NCBI RefSeq assembly: GCF_000149955.1
Contig: NC_030991.1
Coordinates: 2,973,571 to 3,037,570 of the forward strand
Source of the DNA: Fusarium oxysporum f. sp. lycopersici 4287
Lineage: Eukaryota > Ascomycota > Sordariomycetes > Hypocreales > Nectriaceae
Reading direction: 5' to 3'
DNA length: 64,000 bases
A model generated the notes under the pieces. It saw only the letters and a list, made by a program, of their open reading frames with translations, searched no databases and was not told where the DNA came from. The position numbers and the translations under genes are program-made. This document shows positions 33,882 through 44,061 of this stretch, in pieces (within the stretch, counting starts at the first letter, position 1; every line of letters starts with the position of its first letter).

Positions 33882-35253
33882 CGTTGTCGAGTTGGTGGTG
33901 ATTACTCAAATCACAGAACATGAGATAAAGGAGTTAGGGAATGGGGTGGGAATATAACTCAAAGTTCGTGGCAAATGCATGCAAGCAGACCGAGAGAAGC
34001 GACATGCCGGTGTTGGTTCGTATTCTAATTCCCACTTCTCCTATAGATCGCTGGACAGTACTCGGAAGCGACATTCAAGATGCGTGTGTTGTCAGCAGTC
34101 AGTAATTACCAAGCCGAGGCGGTTTATTCTTGCGACGCGAGCGCGGTGAGTTGTTCGTAAAACGATGTTGTCGAGGTGGTAGTGTATTCACCGATCGCGG
34201 GGCAATGCGTAATATTTTGGAGACTCTGCCCGCCCGATGAGCGAGAGAATTGCGAAAAGGGGATTCGGAGCTTTTTGTGTTCGAGTGATTGGTGTTACCT
34301 CTCCTGTCTTTCGTTACGGTCAGTTGGCTGAGAACAGGAGGCTCGCGGATGAGGCTCTGCTTTGTTGTTCTTGTTTTGGGGGCCCTATGACAGTGCGTAT
34401 TAAACGACATCTTTCTTCAAGCCTAACCTATATCGGAATAGTGTAGCCGACAGCCTAGCCAATGAGAACAAGTCTAGCTGGTGCGGGGCAACCGACAGCT
34501 TTCGTGAGAACTCCTTCTTTCCTGCCAACTCCTTGCTCTACCTCGGAAATTTTGGGACGAAGAATCTTTCAGACCTCTCCCACTGAAGAAGAGATATGTA
34601 ATCTATATTTACATCGAAGAACCATTGGCAAAGTAAAACGCTGCTCGACTGACTTGAGGGGAAATGTAAGGAGTCTCATCCGAAGGGCCTAGGGTAGGAC
34701 GTTTTCAAGCAAGATAGATATCCCATGTAAAAACTCGAATCTCTTTTTGATGCTGGCAAGTAAGTTCCATGAAACAAACCTGTCATAACCCGCACTTCTG
34801 ATGACGGCGCAACTTCTGTCGACCCCGATATGGACGAGCACTTCGGCAAGAGAGCCGTACTTCTTCGACCGAGATGCAAAGAGGATAGCGGCAAATCGCG
34901 ATGGGCCCCTATTATTGTGATGCTTTCTCAATTACAGAGCACGTAACCTAGGTCACCATACCAACTCATACCAACCACTGCTCTATCCTGCACGCCTAAT
35001 GGCCCTTTGCTTAGCGCCTCGTCTAGTGGTTTTTTTTGAGGTTCTTAAGATGACAAAGGACATGCACAGCTCTGATTGGAGTCCAAGCTGGAAACGATGA
35101 CACATCTTACAGGTTGCACCTCGGTGCGTTATCAAAATCGCTTTGAGTGACATGTCAAGCCCAGATATATTGATGATGCTCAACAACTGCGTACAGGAGT
35201 AAACATTTAGAATGAGACGGAACGTCCCATTCTATTACTTCCGTAGCTCGTAG
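33882..35253. other. Spacer up to the copia insertion site
   Basis: No supported gene. The 5-bp target duplication of the copia element (CAGCA) is at 35254-35258. Confidence 0.5.
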
Positions 35254-35258
35254 CAGCA

Positions 35259-35437
35259 TGTCGCACTGAGCGTGCTTAAAGGGTTAGAGTGAATATGATG
35301 AGCAGCAGTAGTGAGTTGATTGGTTCTATCTTCAGTGTGGGGTATTCCATCCCACAGGTTTTACTTTAAATCACCCAGCTTGATTACTAAGGGCTGTTGT
35401 TCCTGAGGATCATTGAGACCATGCCCGGCCTGCGACA
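35259..35437 (-). repeat. Copia 3' LTR (179 bp)
   Basis: Apparently identical to 40692-40870. Short inverted ends TGTCGCA/TGCGACA. As the element lies on the minus strand, this copy is the 3' LTR. Confidence 0.95.
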
Positions 35438-35448
35438 CACCCCCCCAG
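35438..35448 (-). promoter_or_regulatory. Copia polypurine tract
   Basis: Minus strand CTGGGGGGGTG abuts the 3' LTR, between the polyprotein stop and the LTR. This position and the G run fit the plus-strand DNA primer site. Confidence 0.7.
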
Positions 35449-35451
35449 ATT

Positions 35452-38400
35452 TCAGTCTGTATCAGATGAGATCTGCATATCATCCTGATCGATATCCTCC
35501 TCTGAAACGTGTTCTGGATCAATCCGCAGTGAGATATCAACCAGACCCAATTGTTTCACGAAGTGAGAATGCTTTTCTGCTGAAAGAGGTTTTGTGAAGC
35601 CATCTGCAGGCATGTCTGTTGTTGGAACCCATTGAACTGTAATTTTGCCGTCTCGATGGATCTGTCTTAGCCAAAAATTGTGGATGTCGACGTGTCTTAA
35701 CTTTGATGTTAGTTGTGGTCTCTCTTTCTGGACCAGTCCCACTGTTTGTTGATTGTCACAGAGGATGCGTGGTTGGTGTTCTGGATCGAATTGTATCTGA
35801 CCGAACAGTCGGTATAGAGCTATTGTCTCCCTCGCTGTATGAGACAGCGATAACAGTTCCGCTTCAGTCGTTGACGTGGTTACAGTCTTCTGTTTTGAAG
35901 ACTGCCACATGATTGCCCCGCTAAACAACTTCATGAGATAGCCCTGGGTGGATCTTCGAGTCTCTGGATCATCCGCGAACGATGCGTCGCTTGACTGCTG
36001 TAGTACTTCATCATCGCCTGTCTCTACTGCTGTGGCCTTATCCACAGAGCCCGAGAACTCGATGGCATAGTACCGTGTGGTCTGGAGATATGAGAGAACT
36101 CTGTTCGCATACCGCAGGTGCTCTGGTGAAGGGTTCATAGCGAATTGGCTTAACTGGCTAGCTGCATAGGAGACATCTGGTCTTGTTACTACTGCCGCAT
36201 ACAGAACTGATCCTACCTTTTCTTGCATCTCTGTTATCTGTCGAATAGTGGCCTGTCCTTCGAAAGGTTGGGGACGGTACGACGGAATGAGAGGAGTTGT
36301 CGTTCTCATTGATTTGTCGATCCCGAACTTGTTACAAAGTTTGTCGATATATCCATCCTGGCAGATCCAGAGCTTCTTGGCCTTGGTATCTCGAAGGATC
36401 CTGATGTCGAGGAAGGTGATTGCTTCTCCCAAATCCTTAATCCCGTATTTGCCGTTTACTGCTGCTTTGAATTCGTTGACTTGTTGGAGGTAGTCAGATT
36501 GTGCGATGATGAGAAGATCATCGACGTAAAGAAACAAGACAAGATGAGTCTCGTTGTTAATGAGAATGCATGGTTCATCTGGGCATTGTTCAAATCCCAG
36601 GTCTTTGAGGAACCGTACAAGTTCATGGTACCACAGTTTTGGTGACTTACGCAGACCATAGAGCGCTTTGAGCAGTCTCCAGACCTTTCCTGATTGACCA
36701 TATCCCGGTGGGCATGTGGTGTAGACCTCCTCGTCCATTTCAGCGTTGACGAAGGCGTTCTTGAAGTCAACTTGGTGACATATCAGCCCAAACGCACAGA
36801 CGAGAGCCATCAGAATCCGGAAGCTTCGATAAGCACCGGTTGCTGCGTAGATATCTTCACCAGAATGGTGCTGAAGATCACCTCTGACACAGATGCGGGC
36901 TTTGTGACGAATGAGATGTCCTGTATCATCCAGTTTGTAGGTAAAGACCCATTTGAGCGGCAGTATCTGTTTGCCTTCTGGACAATCAACTAGTTGAAAG
37001 GATTTCTTCTCCTTGAGTGAGTTGATCTCGGCGCCTGCAGCTCGTTTGAAGCCTTCTCTCTCAGGGTGCCGTTTTAGTTGATGCCAGAATTCAGGTGGTG
37101 GTAGCAGGTCCCTCCGATGGATTCGGATTGACCGTGCAGCTGCGAAGGCGTGGGCGATCTGATGTCCCAGCTTCGCGCGTTCCAGTCGTAGAGCGTATGC
37201 CTGTCTTCGTGCTCGCTTCTGAACTCGATGTAGGGTGGAGCGCGGTTTGAGTGTTTCGATTGCATCCTGACCTTTCTGAGACAGTTTGATGTTTCTCCCA
37301 GAAGTTGTCCGAAGGTTCTGGAGCACCTCGGCGTCCGTTGTTCCTTCCTTTCTGGGCGCCTCTTCTCCTGCCATATTTGTCCGAGGATGCGATGATGCTT
37401 GATGGAGAGCTGCTTGATTCGGGGGCCGCAACACGTCTGGCTGTTCAACCTGTATTTCCCCTGCTGTTGCTCGTTCAGGTGAGCTTTGTGGTGTGAGAAG
37501 CAACCCTAGTGGAGGTGGCTCTACTTCTGTTTGGATCGAAACAGGAACTGATGTTGCTATATCCTCCGTGATAGGCAATGGCTCAACATCTTCTTCGTCC
37601 AGATCAACTTCGTTGACCGTAATGGCGAGAGCCTGTCCTGATTCAGGACGAGTTGTGGCAAGCTGTGGATCGTACATGACTTTCTCGTCAATTTGAACAT
37701 CACGAGATACAATAACACGATCGAGGTGTGGAATCCAAACTTTGTGGATATTAGTTGCGTCGAATCCGACAAGCCATCCCGTGAGCGCGTTTTCTTGTAG
37801 TTTCGCTCTGGCCGGACGAGCTTTCTTGTTCTTGATCAATACATAGGCGAGAGAGCCAATGATTTTGAGATGTGAGAGGTTCGGCTTTCTGCCATGAACC
37901 ATCTCAAACGGAGTTTGCCATTGTTTTCGTTGAACCGGGATGCGATTGAGGAGGCGGGTAGCATGAGCAACGATGTAGGGCCAGAGTTTCTGAGGTAGAT
38001 TTCCCTGTATTCGAAGCTTGCGAGCGATAGTCATGATCACCCCCCCAGAACGTTCGGCAGGACCGTTCTGATCTGGCGTATCTGGTGGAGATGGATTGAA
38101 GATGATTCCTTTCATTGTAATGAAATGCTTCCATTTCTTACCCAGACCTTTCTCGCCATCTGATCGGATGTACCGCGTAGTGAAACCCCAGTTGTCGTTT
38201 GTAATGGCGAGAAACTCTTGCGTAGCCGACAGGAGTTCCTCTTGAGCCTTGTTCGGGAGATTGAAGGATACGTGGTAAGCCGAGTGGTCGCAATAAAAGT
38301 GAGCGACCCAGGAGTCGGCGTTGAAGGCTTCCTCCATATCGACAAGGTCGAGATGTATCCTTTCAAAAGGGTAGGTTCCCCTCCAGGTTGGTACACGTGA

Positions 38401-40374
38401 GATTTGCTGGTGCGCCTGTCCGAGTTGGCATTCGGGACAAAGCTCAGATTTTCGTTCAAAGTCGTGAGTGCCAAGTGCGACTCCTTCGACTACTTGAGGC
38501 ACGTGTTCGAGAGCTTCCTTACGGATATGGCCAAGCCTTGCGTGCCAGATATCCATAGATGCTATTGCCACTTGAGGTGTTCTCGACTTGGTCGCCATTG
38601 CAAATGACTTCACAGCCTCTTGGTGCGACTTTGCCTTGAAGACAGCGTCCTTCATGCAAGGTTCGACCACTCGGAAAGCACCATACTTTGTTGCCTTGAA
38701 GGCATTTGATCCATCCGAATACTCCATCCAACAGGTCCTAGTATTAAAATAGAGGCCTTGTTGTTCGAGAGAGTGCGTGTTGATGAGGTTCCAGTGGAAT
38801 CCGGGAACATGGGCAACATTCTCGATCTGGATTAAGCCTGGACCCGATGGGGTATCAACATGGACTGTGACATTGCCGACACCCGTGATGTATGTGCCTG
38901 AGTCGCCAAACTCGATGACTTCATTTTCCAGAGGCTTGTATTTAGTGAAGCGAGATAGGTCATTGCAGACATGCGTATCCGCGCAGTTATCGAGTCGAAA
39001 GCAGTCGCCGTACTCGTCTTTTGCGGTTGTGCTGAGTGCGAACTTTGACGTAACAAATGCAGCTCTTGATTTGCGTGGTAACGCGGCAGCAGTGTTTGAA
39101 GTCTCGTCTTCTGTCGGAGTCTTGTGTTGATTCTCCGTACTGTCAGACTGCCAGAACTTAGGTAGGTTGATCTTGTTTCTCCTAAAGTTCTTTTCGATGT
39201 TTGTCCGAAGCCTCCTGCTCCCTTTGACTGCAGTGATGACTTTCGATTGGACTTGGATGGCTGGTGTCCATCCTTCTGGTGCCTTCGAAGGATTTAGGTA
39301 GTAGCAGTCAGCATACTTGTGAGACATGCCACAGACGCACTGTTGAGGGTTTGTGCTCGAAGATGAAGGTTGTGTTCGCTGTCTTTTCTGCTGGGGCTGG
39401 CTCTCCTCGTTTTGCGAGTCCCAGCCATAGTCATGCTTCCTATCTTGGAATGTGGCATGGGCTGCTCGTCCCCTAGTAGCGTTCTCCTTCGGTGGTGCCA
39501 TTGTTCTGAATTGCCTAATACAGAATCCGATCGTGATCTTCTTCTCGGAGAGGGTTGGGTTGAGCTTGCGGAAGGTCCTGAGAGCTCTGTTCGTTGTATT
39601 CTGAGCTTTCTGAACAATAGTGGCATCATCATTTTGATCATTTTCGTCCTCTTCAGAATCAGCCGAGCTTGCAACGGTGATAGAGCCGTTACTGGCATGG
39701 TCAGGGTTAATCTCGTTAAGCGCGGTGAGAAAAGCGTTTGAGATCTTCTCCATTGCTTTTGCTGCCTCCCTGATGAGGTTCTTCTCGTTCTCAACCTGAG
39801 CTTCTTTGGACTTCATGTAGTTGTAGAACGGTGGGTTGACTTCACGAGATGCTTCAATGAACGCATCACAAATCTGTGACTCGCTGAGATTCTCGATCTT
39901 GTAACGCTTGGCGTTGCTGACGAGAGCAGGCCAGCGGCTAAGCCATTTGTCAAGACTAGTGTTGCCAGGGCCTTTCTTAAGCGATTCGAACTCGGTCCTG
40001 ACATTCTGCTTCTGATCTTTCGCAGTGGGTTGGATGCTATCAGCCAGCGCGATGAGTTTGCCGCGGACGTCATGGATTCCGAGGTAGTGTTGCTTGAACT
40101 CCTGGCACACCGTGAGGTCGATGCGATCAGAGACCTTGTCATATTTCTTCTTCTCGCTCTCGTAGATAGCCTGGAGGCTGTGGTATTTCTGGATCGTATC
40201 CTTGCTCGCTGAGTCTGATGGTTTGGTCGCAGTAAAGACCAGGTTTTCGATCCCTTCTGGATCACAATAGTTCCAGACATCATTACGCACGGCAAGGTCC
40301 TCGATAGAATTAATCCAGTTCGTCCAGTCTTCACGGGCGTTGAGCATAGCGAGGTTATGGTCTTTGATCGACAT
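35452..40374 (-). CDS. Copia gag-pol polyprotein, 1,640 aa
   Basis: The first ATG is at 40374 (the frame extends 14 codons further without ATG) and the stop at 35452 is just before the polypurine tract. Approximate residue positions: gag-like region 1-330; Cys/His knuckle CVCGMSHKYADC near 345; aspartic protease LDNCADTH near 460; GAG-pre-integrase WHARLGHIRKEAL near 606; integrase DDE residues in HLDLVD (about 673), RSDGEKG (about 736) and GPAERSGG (about 772); reverse transcriptase VDFKNAFVNA and YVDDLL (about 1280); RNase H SSDASFADD (about 1462) and TKPLSAEKH at the end. All key residues are present with no stop or frameshift. Gag and pol share one frame, so, as in many copia elements, gag excess must be set by RNA processing or proteolysis. 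Confidence 0.96.
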   Translation of the reverse strand: MSIKDHNLAMLNAREDWTNWINSIEDLAVRNDVWNYCDPEGIENLVFTATKPSDSASKDTIQKYHSLQAIYESEKKKYDKVSDRIDLTVCQEFKQHYLGIHDVRGKLIALADSIQPTAKDQKQNVRTEFESLKKGPGNTSLDKWLSRWPALVSNAKRYKIENLSESQICDAFIEASREVNPPFYNYMKSKEAQVENEKNLIREAAKAMEKISNAFLTALNEINPDHASNGSITVASSADSEEDENDQNDDATIVQKAQNTTNRALRTFRKLNPTLSEKKITIGFCIRQFRTMAPPKENATRGRAAHATFQDRKHDYGWDSQNEESQPQQKRQRTQPSSSSTNPQQCVCGMSHKYADCYYLNPSKAPEGWTPAIQVQSKVITAVKGSRRLRTNIEKNFRRNKINLPKFWQSDSTENQHKTPTEDETSNTAAALPRKSRAAFVTSKFALSTTAKDEYGDCFRLDNCADTHVCNDLSRFTKYKPLENEVIEFGDSGTYITGVGNVTVHVDTPSGPGLIQIENVAHVPGFHWNLINTHSLEQQGLYFNTRTCWMEYSDGSNAFKATKYGAFRVVEPCMKDAVFKAKSHQEAVKSFAMATKSRTPQVAIASMDIWHARLGHIRKEALEHVPQVVEGVALGTHDFERKSELCPECQLGQAHQQISRVPTWRGTYPFERIHLDLVDMEEAFNADSWVAHFYCDHSAYHVSFNLPNKAQEELLSATQEFLAITNDNWGFTTRYIRSDGEKGLGKKWKHFITMKGIIFNPSPPDTPDQNGPAERSGGVIMTIARKLRIQGNLPQKLWPYIVAHATRLLNRIPVQRKQWQTPFEMVHGRKPNLSHLKIIGSLAYVLIKNKKARPARAKLQENALTGWLVGFDATNIHKVWIPHLDRVIVSRDVQIDEKVMYDPQLATTRPESGQALAITVNEVDLDEEDVEPLPITEDIATSVPVSIQTEVEPPPLGLLLTPQSSPERATAGEIQVEQPDVLRPPNQAALHQASSHPRTNMAGEEAPRKEGTTDAEVLQNLRTTSGRNIKLSQKGQDAIETLKPRSTLHRVQKRARRQAYALRLERAKLGHQIAHAFAAARSIRIHRRDLLPPPEFWHQLKRHPEREGFKRAAGAEINSLKEKKSFQLVDCPEGKQILPLKWVFTYKLDDTGHLIRHKARICVRGDLQHHSGEDIYAATGAYRSFRILMALVCAFGLICHQVDFKNAFVNAEMDEEVYTTCPPGYGQSGKVWRLLKALYGLRKSPKLWYHELVRFLKDLGFEQCPDEPCILINNETHLVLFLYVDDLLIIAQSDYLQQVNEFKAAVNGKYGIKDLGEAITFLDIRILRDTKAKKLWICQDGYIDKLCNKFGIDKSMRTTTPLIPSYRPQPFEGQATIRQITEMQEKVGSVLYAAVVTRPDVSYAASQLSQFAMNPSPEHLRYANRVLSYLQTTRYYAIEFSGSVDKATAVETGDDEVLQQSSDASFADDPETRRSTQGYLMKLFSGAIMWQSSKQKTVTTSTTEAELLSLSHTARETIALYRLFGQIQFDPEHQPRILCDNQQTVGLVQKERPQLTSKLRHVDIHNFWLRQIHRDGKITVQWVPTTDMPADGFTKPLSAEKHSHFVKQLGLVDISLRIDPEHVSEEDIDQDDMQISSDTD

Positions 40375-40678
40375 CTTGTGTTTGATGATTTTTGGTAAAG
40401 GCAATGTTAACTTCACTTTTTAGTTGACTTCTATTTAATGCGTTAGCTTCCTTTTTTATTGAAATCATTATGAAAATATCAGTTTTTCTGAGTCTTCTCT
40501 GTAGTTGCTGCTTTCGCGGCTGGTGATGAACCCGCAGTAAGCATAATGCAACCGGTCCAACTTCGTTCCGGTTTCTCTGAAGAGAATTTCCTGTCGGAAG
40601 AAAGATTTCATTGCGTCCAGGTTGACAGGAAAGCTGGTAATGGTGATAAATATCGCGTGCGACGTAGCGAAAGAGTCT

Positions 40679-40691
40679 CCGGGCTCATAAC
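40679..40691 (-). promoter_or_regulatory. Copia primer-binding site, complementary to the initiator tRNA-Met anticodon region
   Basis: Directly inside the 5' LTR the plus strand reads CCGGGCTCATAAC. This matches the anticodon stem-loop of eukaryotic initiator tRNA-Met (GGGCUCAUAAC) and not a tRNA 3' end with CCA. It implies priming by a 5' half of the tRNA ending at nucleotide 39, as in Drosophila copia. Confidence 0.8.
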
Positions 40692-40870
40692 TGTCGCACT
40701 GAGCGTGCTTAAAGGGTTAGAGTGAATATGATGAGCAGCAGTAGTGAGTTGATTGGTTCTATCTTCAGTGTGGGGTATTCCATCCCACAGGTTTTACTTT
40801 AAATCACCCAGCTTGATTACTAAGGGCTGTTGTTCCTGAGGATCATTGAGACCATGCCCGGCCTGCGACA
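40692..40870 (-). repeat. Copia 5' LTR (179 bp)
   Basis: Apparently identical to 35259-35437. It should contain the element's promoter and transcription start. Confidence 0.95.
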
Positions 40871-41012
40871 CAGCATTTTCATATTATTTCGCAGGCACAT
40901 TTCACCAATCGAGGTTGTAATCACGATGAGGATAATCGCAAACAGATCGATTCAACAATTCTAAATTACCTCCCACTCGCAACTTCAAAAGCAAAGGAAC
41001 AGAAACACGACT

Positions 41013-42215
41013 CTATGGTCCGCGACTGCGCATCGCCCGGGTCGATCGATATTGTAGTTTGGGAAGTTCCATTTCGACATCGATGCCCTCGTCAGCTTCC
41101 ATGATATTTGGATCCACAGCCATAGGTGCCGTGGGATCTGCTGCGATAATAGGTTCGGCAGCTTCGAGTTTTGCGGGCTCTAACTTGTTCTCCTCCTTAG
41201 TGGGTGTCGGACTGCTTTCCTTGTGGTCAACCGCCATGTCGCGGCGCACACTTACGGGCCGCCGCGTCCGGACTTTGCCCATCTCGCCTGTTTCCTTTGC
41301 TAGTTCAGGCTCTTCACGCTCAACGCGCTCCATTTCTGTCTTGGCCATCTCGAGGACCTCCGTCAGTCGTTTCTGTACCTTACTGATCTCGTCGTTGCAG
41401 TCGCCATCGCGAAGAAACTGATGAGCACCGTGCTCACACATACTCTGCACAAACTCGAGGCCCTTGTCTAGCTTATCGTATACATCTGGTGGTTGGTCAC
41501 CAGCACCGGGTCGGGATATCGACATAGGACCGAATCGCCTGCTGCTCATGTATCGTAGTGAAGGGATGGCGTCGTCATTGCTTCCATCCTCTGATACTTC
41601 TTGCTCCGCAAGCTTCTTGATCTGGGCAACTCTTGCGGCCATCTTGGCTTTACGCATCAGGTTTCGACTTGACGAGACGAACCTCACAAGGTCGTCAAAG
41701 AAGCTCTGAACATAGCAATCATAATAGACAATGATCATGCTCCGTGTGCGATAGGCGGCAGGGGCGTCTTCGTTGGACGTCATGGATGGCGACTTGGGCT
41801 TCTTCCTTACCCGAGCTCGTGCTCTAGCTTGTGCGGCTTTCATGATCTCTTGTTGCTGACGAATGGAGCCAGGGCTTGGGGCGTGCACCTTAGGTGTCTC
41901 GGGCTTGACTGATGTCTGTGCTGTGTTGTCGCCTGCGCCATCTTTGAGGATGTCCTCGTTCCCTGGAGCCTCGGCGTGAACTACTGGAGGATCATCTTTA
42001 GGCTTGAGGGACTCGGTTGAGCCTTTGTTGCGAAGTGACTTTGTCTCCGCACTTTTGCCCTCTGCGGCAGCAACAGCGGCCAACTCGGCCTGGCGTCGGT
42101 CGACCTGGCCGCTGAGGTCGTCGAGTCGCTGTAACCAGTCCGGGACGTCGTTGACAAGATTCTTGAGGGCATCCATCGCCAAGTCGCGAAAGCTTGGTTC
42201 TCGTGGGGGAGTCAT
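41013..42215 (-). CDS. Conserved fungal hypothetical protein, 400 aa, coiled-coil/charged
   Basis: Single exon with ATG at 42215. The N-terminus (residues 1-60) is helical with acidic and Leu-rich heptads (DVPDWLQRLDDLSGQVDRRQ). Residues 60-135 are low-complexity with a basic patch ARARARVRKKPKSP. A conserved centre follows (SMIIVYYDCYVQSFFDDLVR, then SRNLMRKAKMAARVAQIKKL and LRYMSSRRFGPMSISRPG). A helical segment (ISKVQKRLTEVLEMAKTEME) and an acidic tail ending KLQYRSTRAMRSRGP complete it. I recognise this as a widely conserved, uncharacterised protein of filamentous ascomycetes, possibly nuclear. It is intact. The copia element is inserted 137-142 bp beyond its stop codon, probably in or near its 3' UTR. 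Confidence 0.82.
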   Translation of the reverse strand: MTPPREPSFRDLAMDALKNLVNDVPDWLQRLDDLSGQVDRRQAELAAVAAAEGKSAETKSLRNKGSTESLKPKDDPPVVHAEAPGNEDILKDGAGDNTAQTSVKPETPKVHAPSPGSIRQQQEIMKAAQARARARVRKKPKSPSMTSNEDAPAAYRTRSMIIVYYDCYVQSFFDDLVRFVSSSRNLMRKAKMAARVAQIKKLAEQEVSEDGSNDDAIPSLRYMSSRRFGPMSISRPGAGDQPPDVYDKLDKGLEFVQSMCEHGAHQFLRDGDCNDEISKVQKRLTEVLEMAKTEMERVEREEPELAKETGEMGKVRTRRPVSVRRDMAVDHKESSPTPTKEENKLEPAKLEAAEPIIAADPTAPMAVDPNIMEADEGIDVEMELPKLQYRSTRAMRSRGP

Positions 42216-43647
42216 GTTGAAATTATGATAGTAGGAGTCTAATGGGTAGGAATTAAAACGATCAGGAGAGCATCGGAAACTTAGCCGTTGAACGGGGCAT
42301 GAAGCTGAAATGACAGTGTCGAAAGACGGGCAGTTCCAATCTTATCACAAAAGTAGAGAATGGACAAGGAATTGATCATTGATTGCATTGTGACTAGTCC
42401 ATTCTTTATATGTCTCGGAGGGACGCAGGGAGTCTCCTGTCCCCTACCGAGCCAGCTCCCGTCCTGCGCAACACTTTCGCGGACAGCGCGGACAGAGCGG
42501 ACACCCCTGTCAAGCCCAAGCCACTACTCGGTAGAGTTGTCTCATTTCCCACCCGCTTTACTCTCCGAAAACAGGGAAGCTTGTCTTTGCTTAGTCGTGT
42601 TGGTGCTGGGGTTTTTTGAAGGGTCGTAATGACCAGGGTACCCCCGTCACATCGTCACGCTACTCTTTTTCTACGCGGGACATGGGCCAGGGGACACGGA
42701 AGTAATCCACCCAACGCTTGTACCTGCGGGTCTCATTTTGCACTGGCAGTCAATTGTGCATATGCAACGCGCCTCTCTCGTGCAGCCCAGGTACAGACCT
42801 CCGCTTGGCCGCGAAATTGATCAGCGTTTCCAACAGAGGCCGGAACCCAGCTCTTCTGGGCTTCTACGGTGGCAAGTCATCTCTGGTACGGATGATAGTA
42901 GACGCGGTCAATTGTTATCGCAAAATGACAATCAAGGAACTAGCATATGGAGAAATTCTGCGTCTTTGGAGAACAACATGACCGGACCGCACGGATAAAG
43001 GGCCGGCGCAACACGCCATGCGATAAGCCACGTGTCATGGCAAGTCCATGTACCAAGTCTCGAACGTTGTGGCCCGGCCGCTGGACCGTGGGATCTCGCA
43101 GCGCGGCCATCAAGCTCGCCCCAAGAGGCGTGAGCCGTTACTAAGTCTTTCCCAATCTACTTCGCAGCTGGACTACGCCATGGTGTTTTTGATCCACCTT
43201 GCAATTGGCATGCTAACTAAAGACGGCCAATCCTTTCAGACGTAATAGTACGTTGGCAACAACCTCGGTGACTGAAGTCAAGGCGGCTCATCCAGGCATC
43301 GCCGTAGCCAGCGTTCCCTGGGAGGATTTGGGTTCGCCTGTTTACTTGCTCCGACAGCGTGCTTCTTTGACCAAAATAGTCTATGTCTCAACTTTAAATT
43401 GATAGCCTGACTTGTTACAAGACAAACGAGATCTCACTCGGAGCTGGTCTGACGTGCACTTGAGCTATATCATGCTAGCCCGACCCGTCTACCAACGCCA
43501 ATCATGCAACAGTTGGAGCACACCTCTCGACATCCTACAAACTCTTTGCATTGTCGCAAGCGCTACTGCTTCAACTAGCTGAAGAGACAGTCGTCAGGCA
43601 GTGTAGGGTACCTCATTGGCATCTCGTTACTTTACTGCAATGATGGG
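42216..43647. other. Spacer, upstream of the 400-aa gene
   Basis: No supported gene. Overlapping short frames (42360-43245, plus strand) have no motifs. Confidence 0.5.
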
Positions 43648-44061
43648 TTAGTCACTCATGTAGTGTTCCTCGTCGCACACAATGCCTGTGCGAATAAACA
43701 AAGAAAGGAAATCATATTCTAGACCCACCTGGCCAAGGGATTGCAGCCTGTGATCATGCTCCTCTCTCATACGGTATATTTGACCAAGTACTTCTTGCAT
43801 CTCGGCACACGTTCGCTCGATGGTCGCATTTCGGTTGCCCTCCCTCTGCCAGCGCTGAACGTCGCGATACATCTTGTCGTACCGGCGCTGCTTCTTCTCC
43901 ATATCCTGGCAGAGTTTGCAGTTATCTCTCTTGGTCCTGGTTTCGTAGACAAGCTTCAGGCCGCACGTCTCGCCCATCCGGTATTCTTTGTTGCACTGTT
44001 GGCGGAAGTGACCCCAACGCCAGTAGCCGCAGGCCCAGCGCGTTTGATCAAAGTAGCACAT
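43648..44061 (-). CDS. Small Cys/Trp-rich conserved hypothetical protein, 137 aa
   Basis: The ATG is at 44061 (MCYFDQTRWACGYWRWGHFR). It has a Cys-rich N-terminal half with CNKEYRMGETCGLKLVYETR and DNCKLCQDMEKKQRRYDKMY, then a charged helix (RDVQRWQREGNRNATIERTC, AEMQEVLGQIYRMREEHDHR). The spaced Cys and His residues suggest a zinc-binding N-terminus and a coiled-coil C-terminus. Similar small proteins occur widely in Fusarium and related fungi, with no function known to me. The last 26 residues (VGLEYDFLS...) could be a retained intron: GTGGGT at about 43733 and CACAG at about 43688 would splice to a shorter end. I keep the unspliced form because no clear branch site is seen. Confidence 0.68.
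   Translation of the reverse strand: MCYFDQTRWACGYWRWGHFRQQCNKEYRMGETCGLKLVYETRTKRDNCKLCQDMEKKQRRYDKMYRDVQRWQREGNRNATIERTCAEMQEVLGQIYRMREEHDHRLQSLGQVGLEYDFLSLFIRTGIVCDEEHYMSD

Larger units (their letters stand above)
35259..40870 (-). mobile_element. Ty1/copia LTR retrotransposon, 5,612 bp, full length
   Basis: Two 179-bp LTRs (35259-35437 and 40692-40870) appear identical base for base. They begin TGTCGCA and end TGCGACA, and are flanked by a 5-bp target duplication CAGCA (35254-35258 and 40871-40875). The internal region has one 1,640-codon gag-pol frame on the minus strand in the order protease, integrase, reverse transcriptase and RNase H, which defines the copia group. A primer-binding site (40679-40691) abuts the 5' LTR and a G-rich polypurine tract (35438-35448) abuts the 3' LTR. 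Identical LTRs, perfect target duplication and an unbroken polyprotein indicate a very recent insertion, possibly an active element. Confidence 0.96.

Noticed and set aside
40670..40700. Initiator tRNA-Met gene
   Set aside because: Only the anticodon-arm segment matches; position next to the LTR shows it is the copia primer-binding site.
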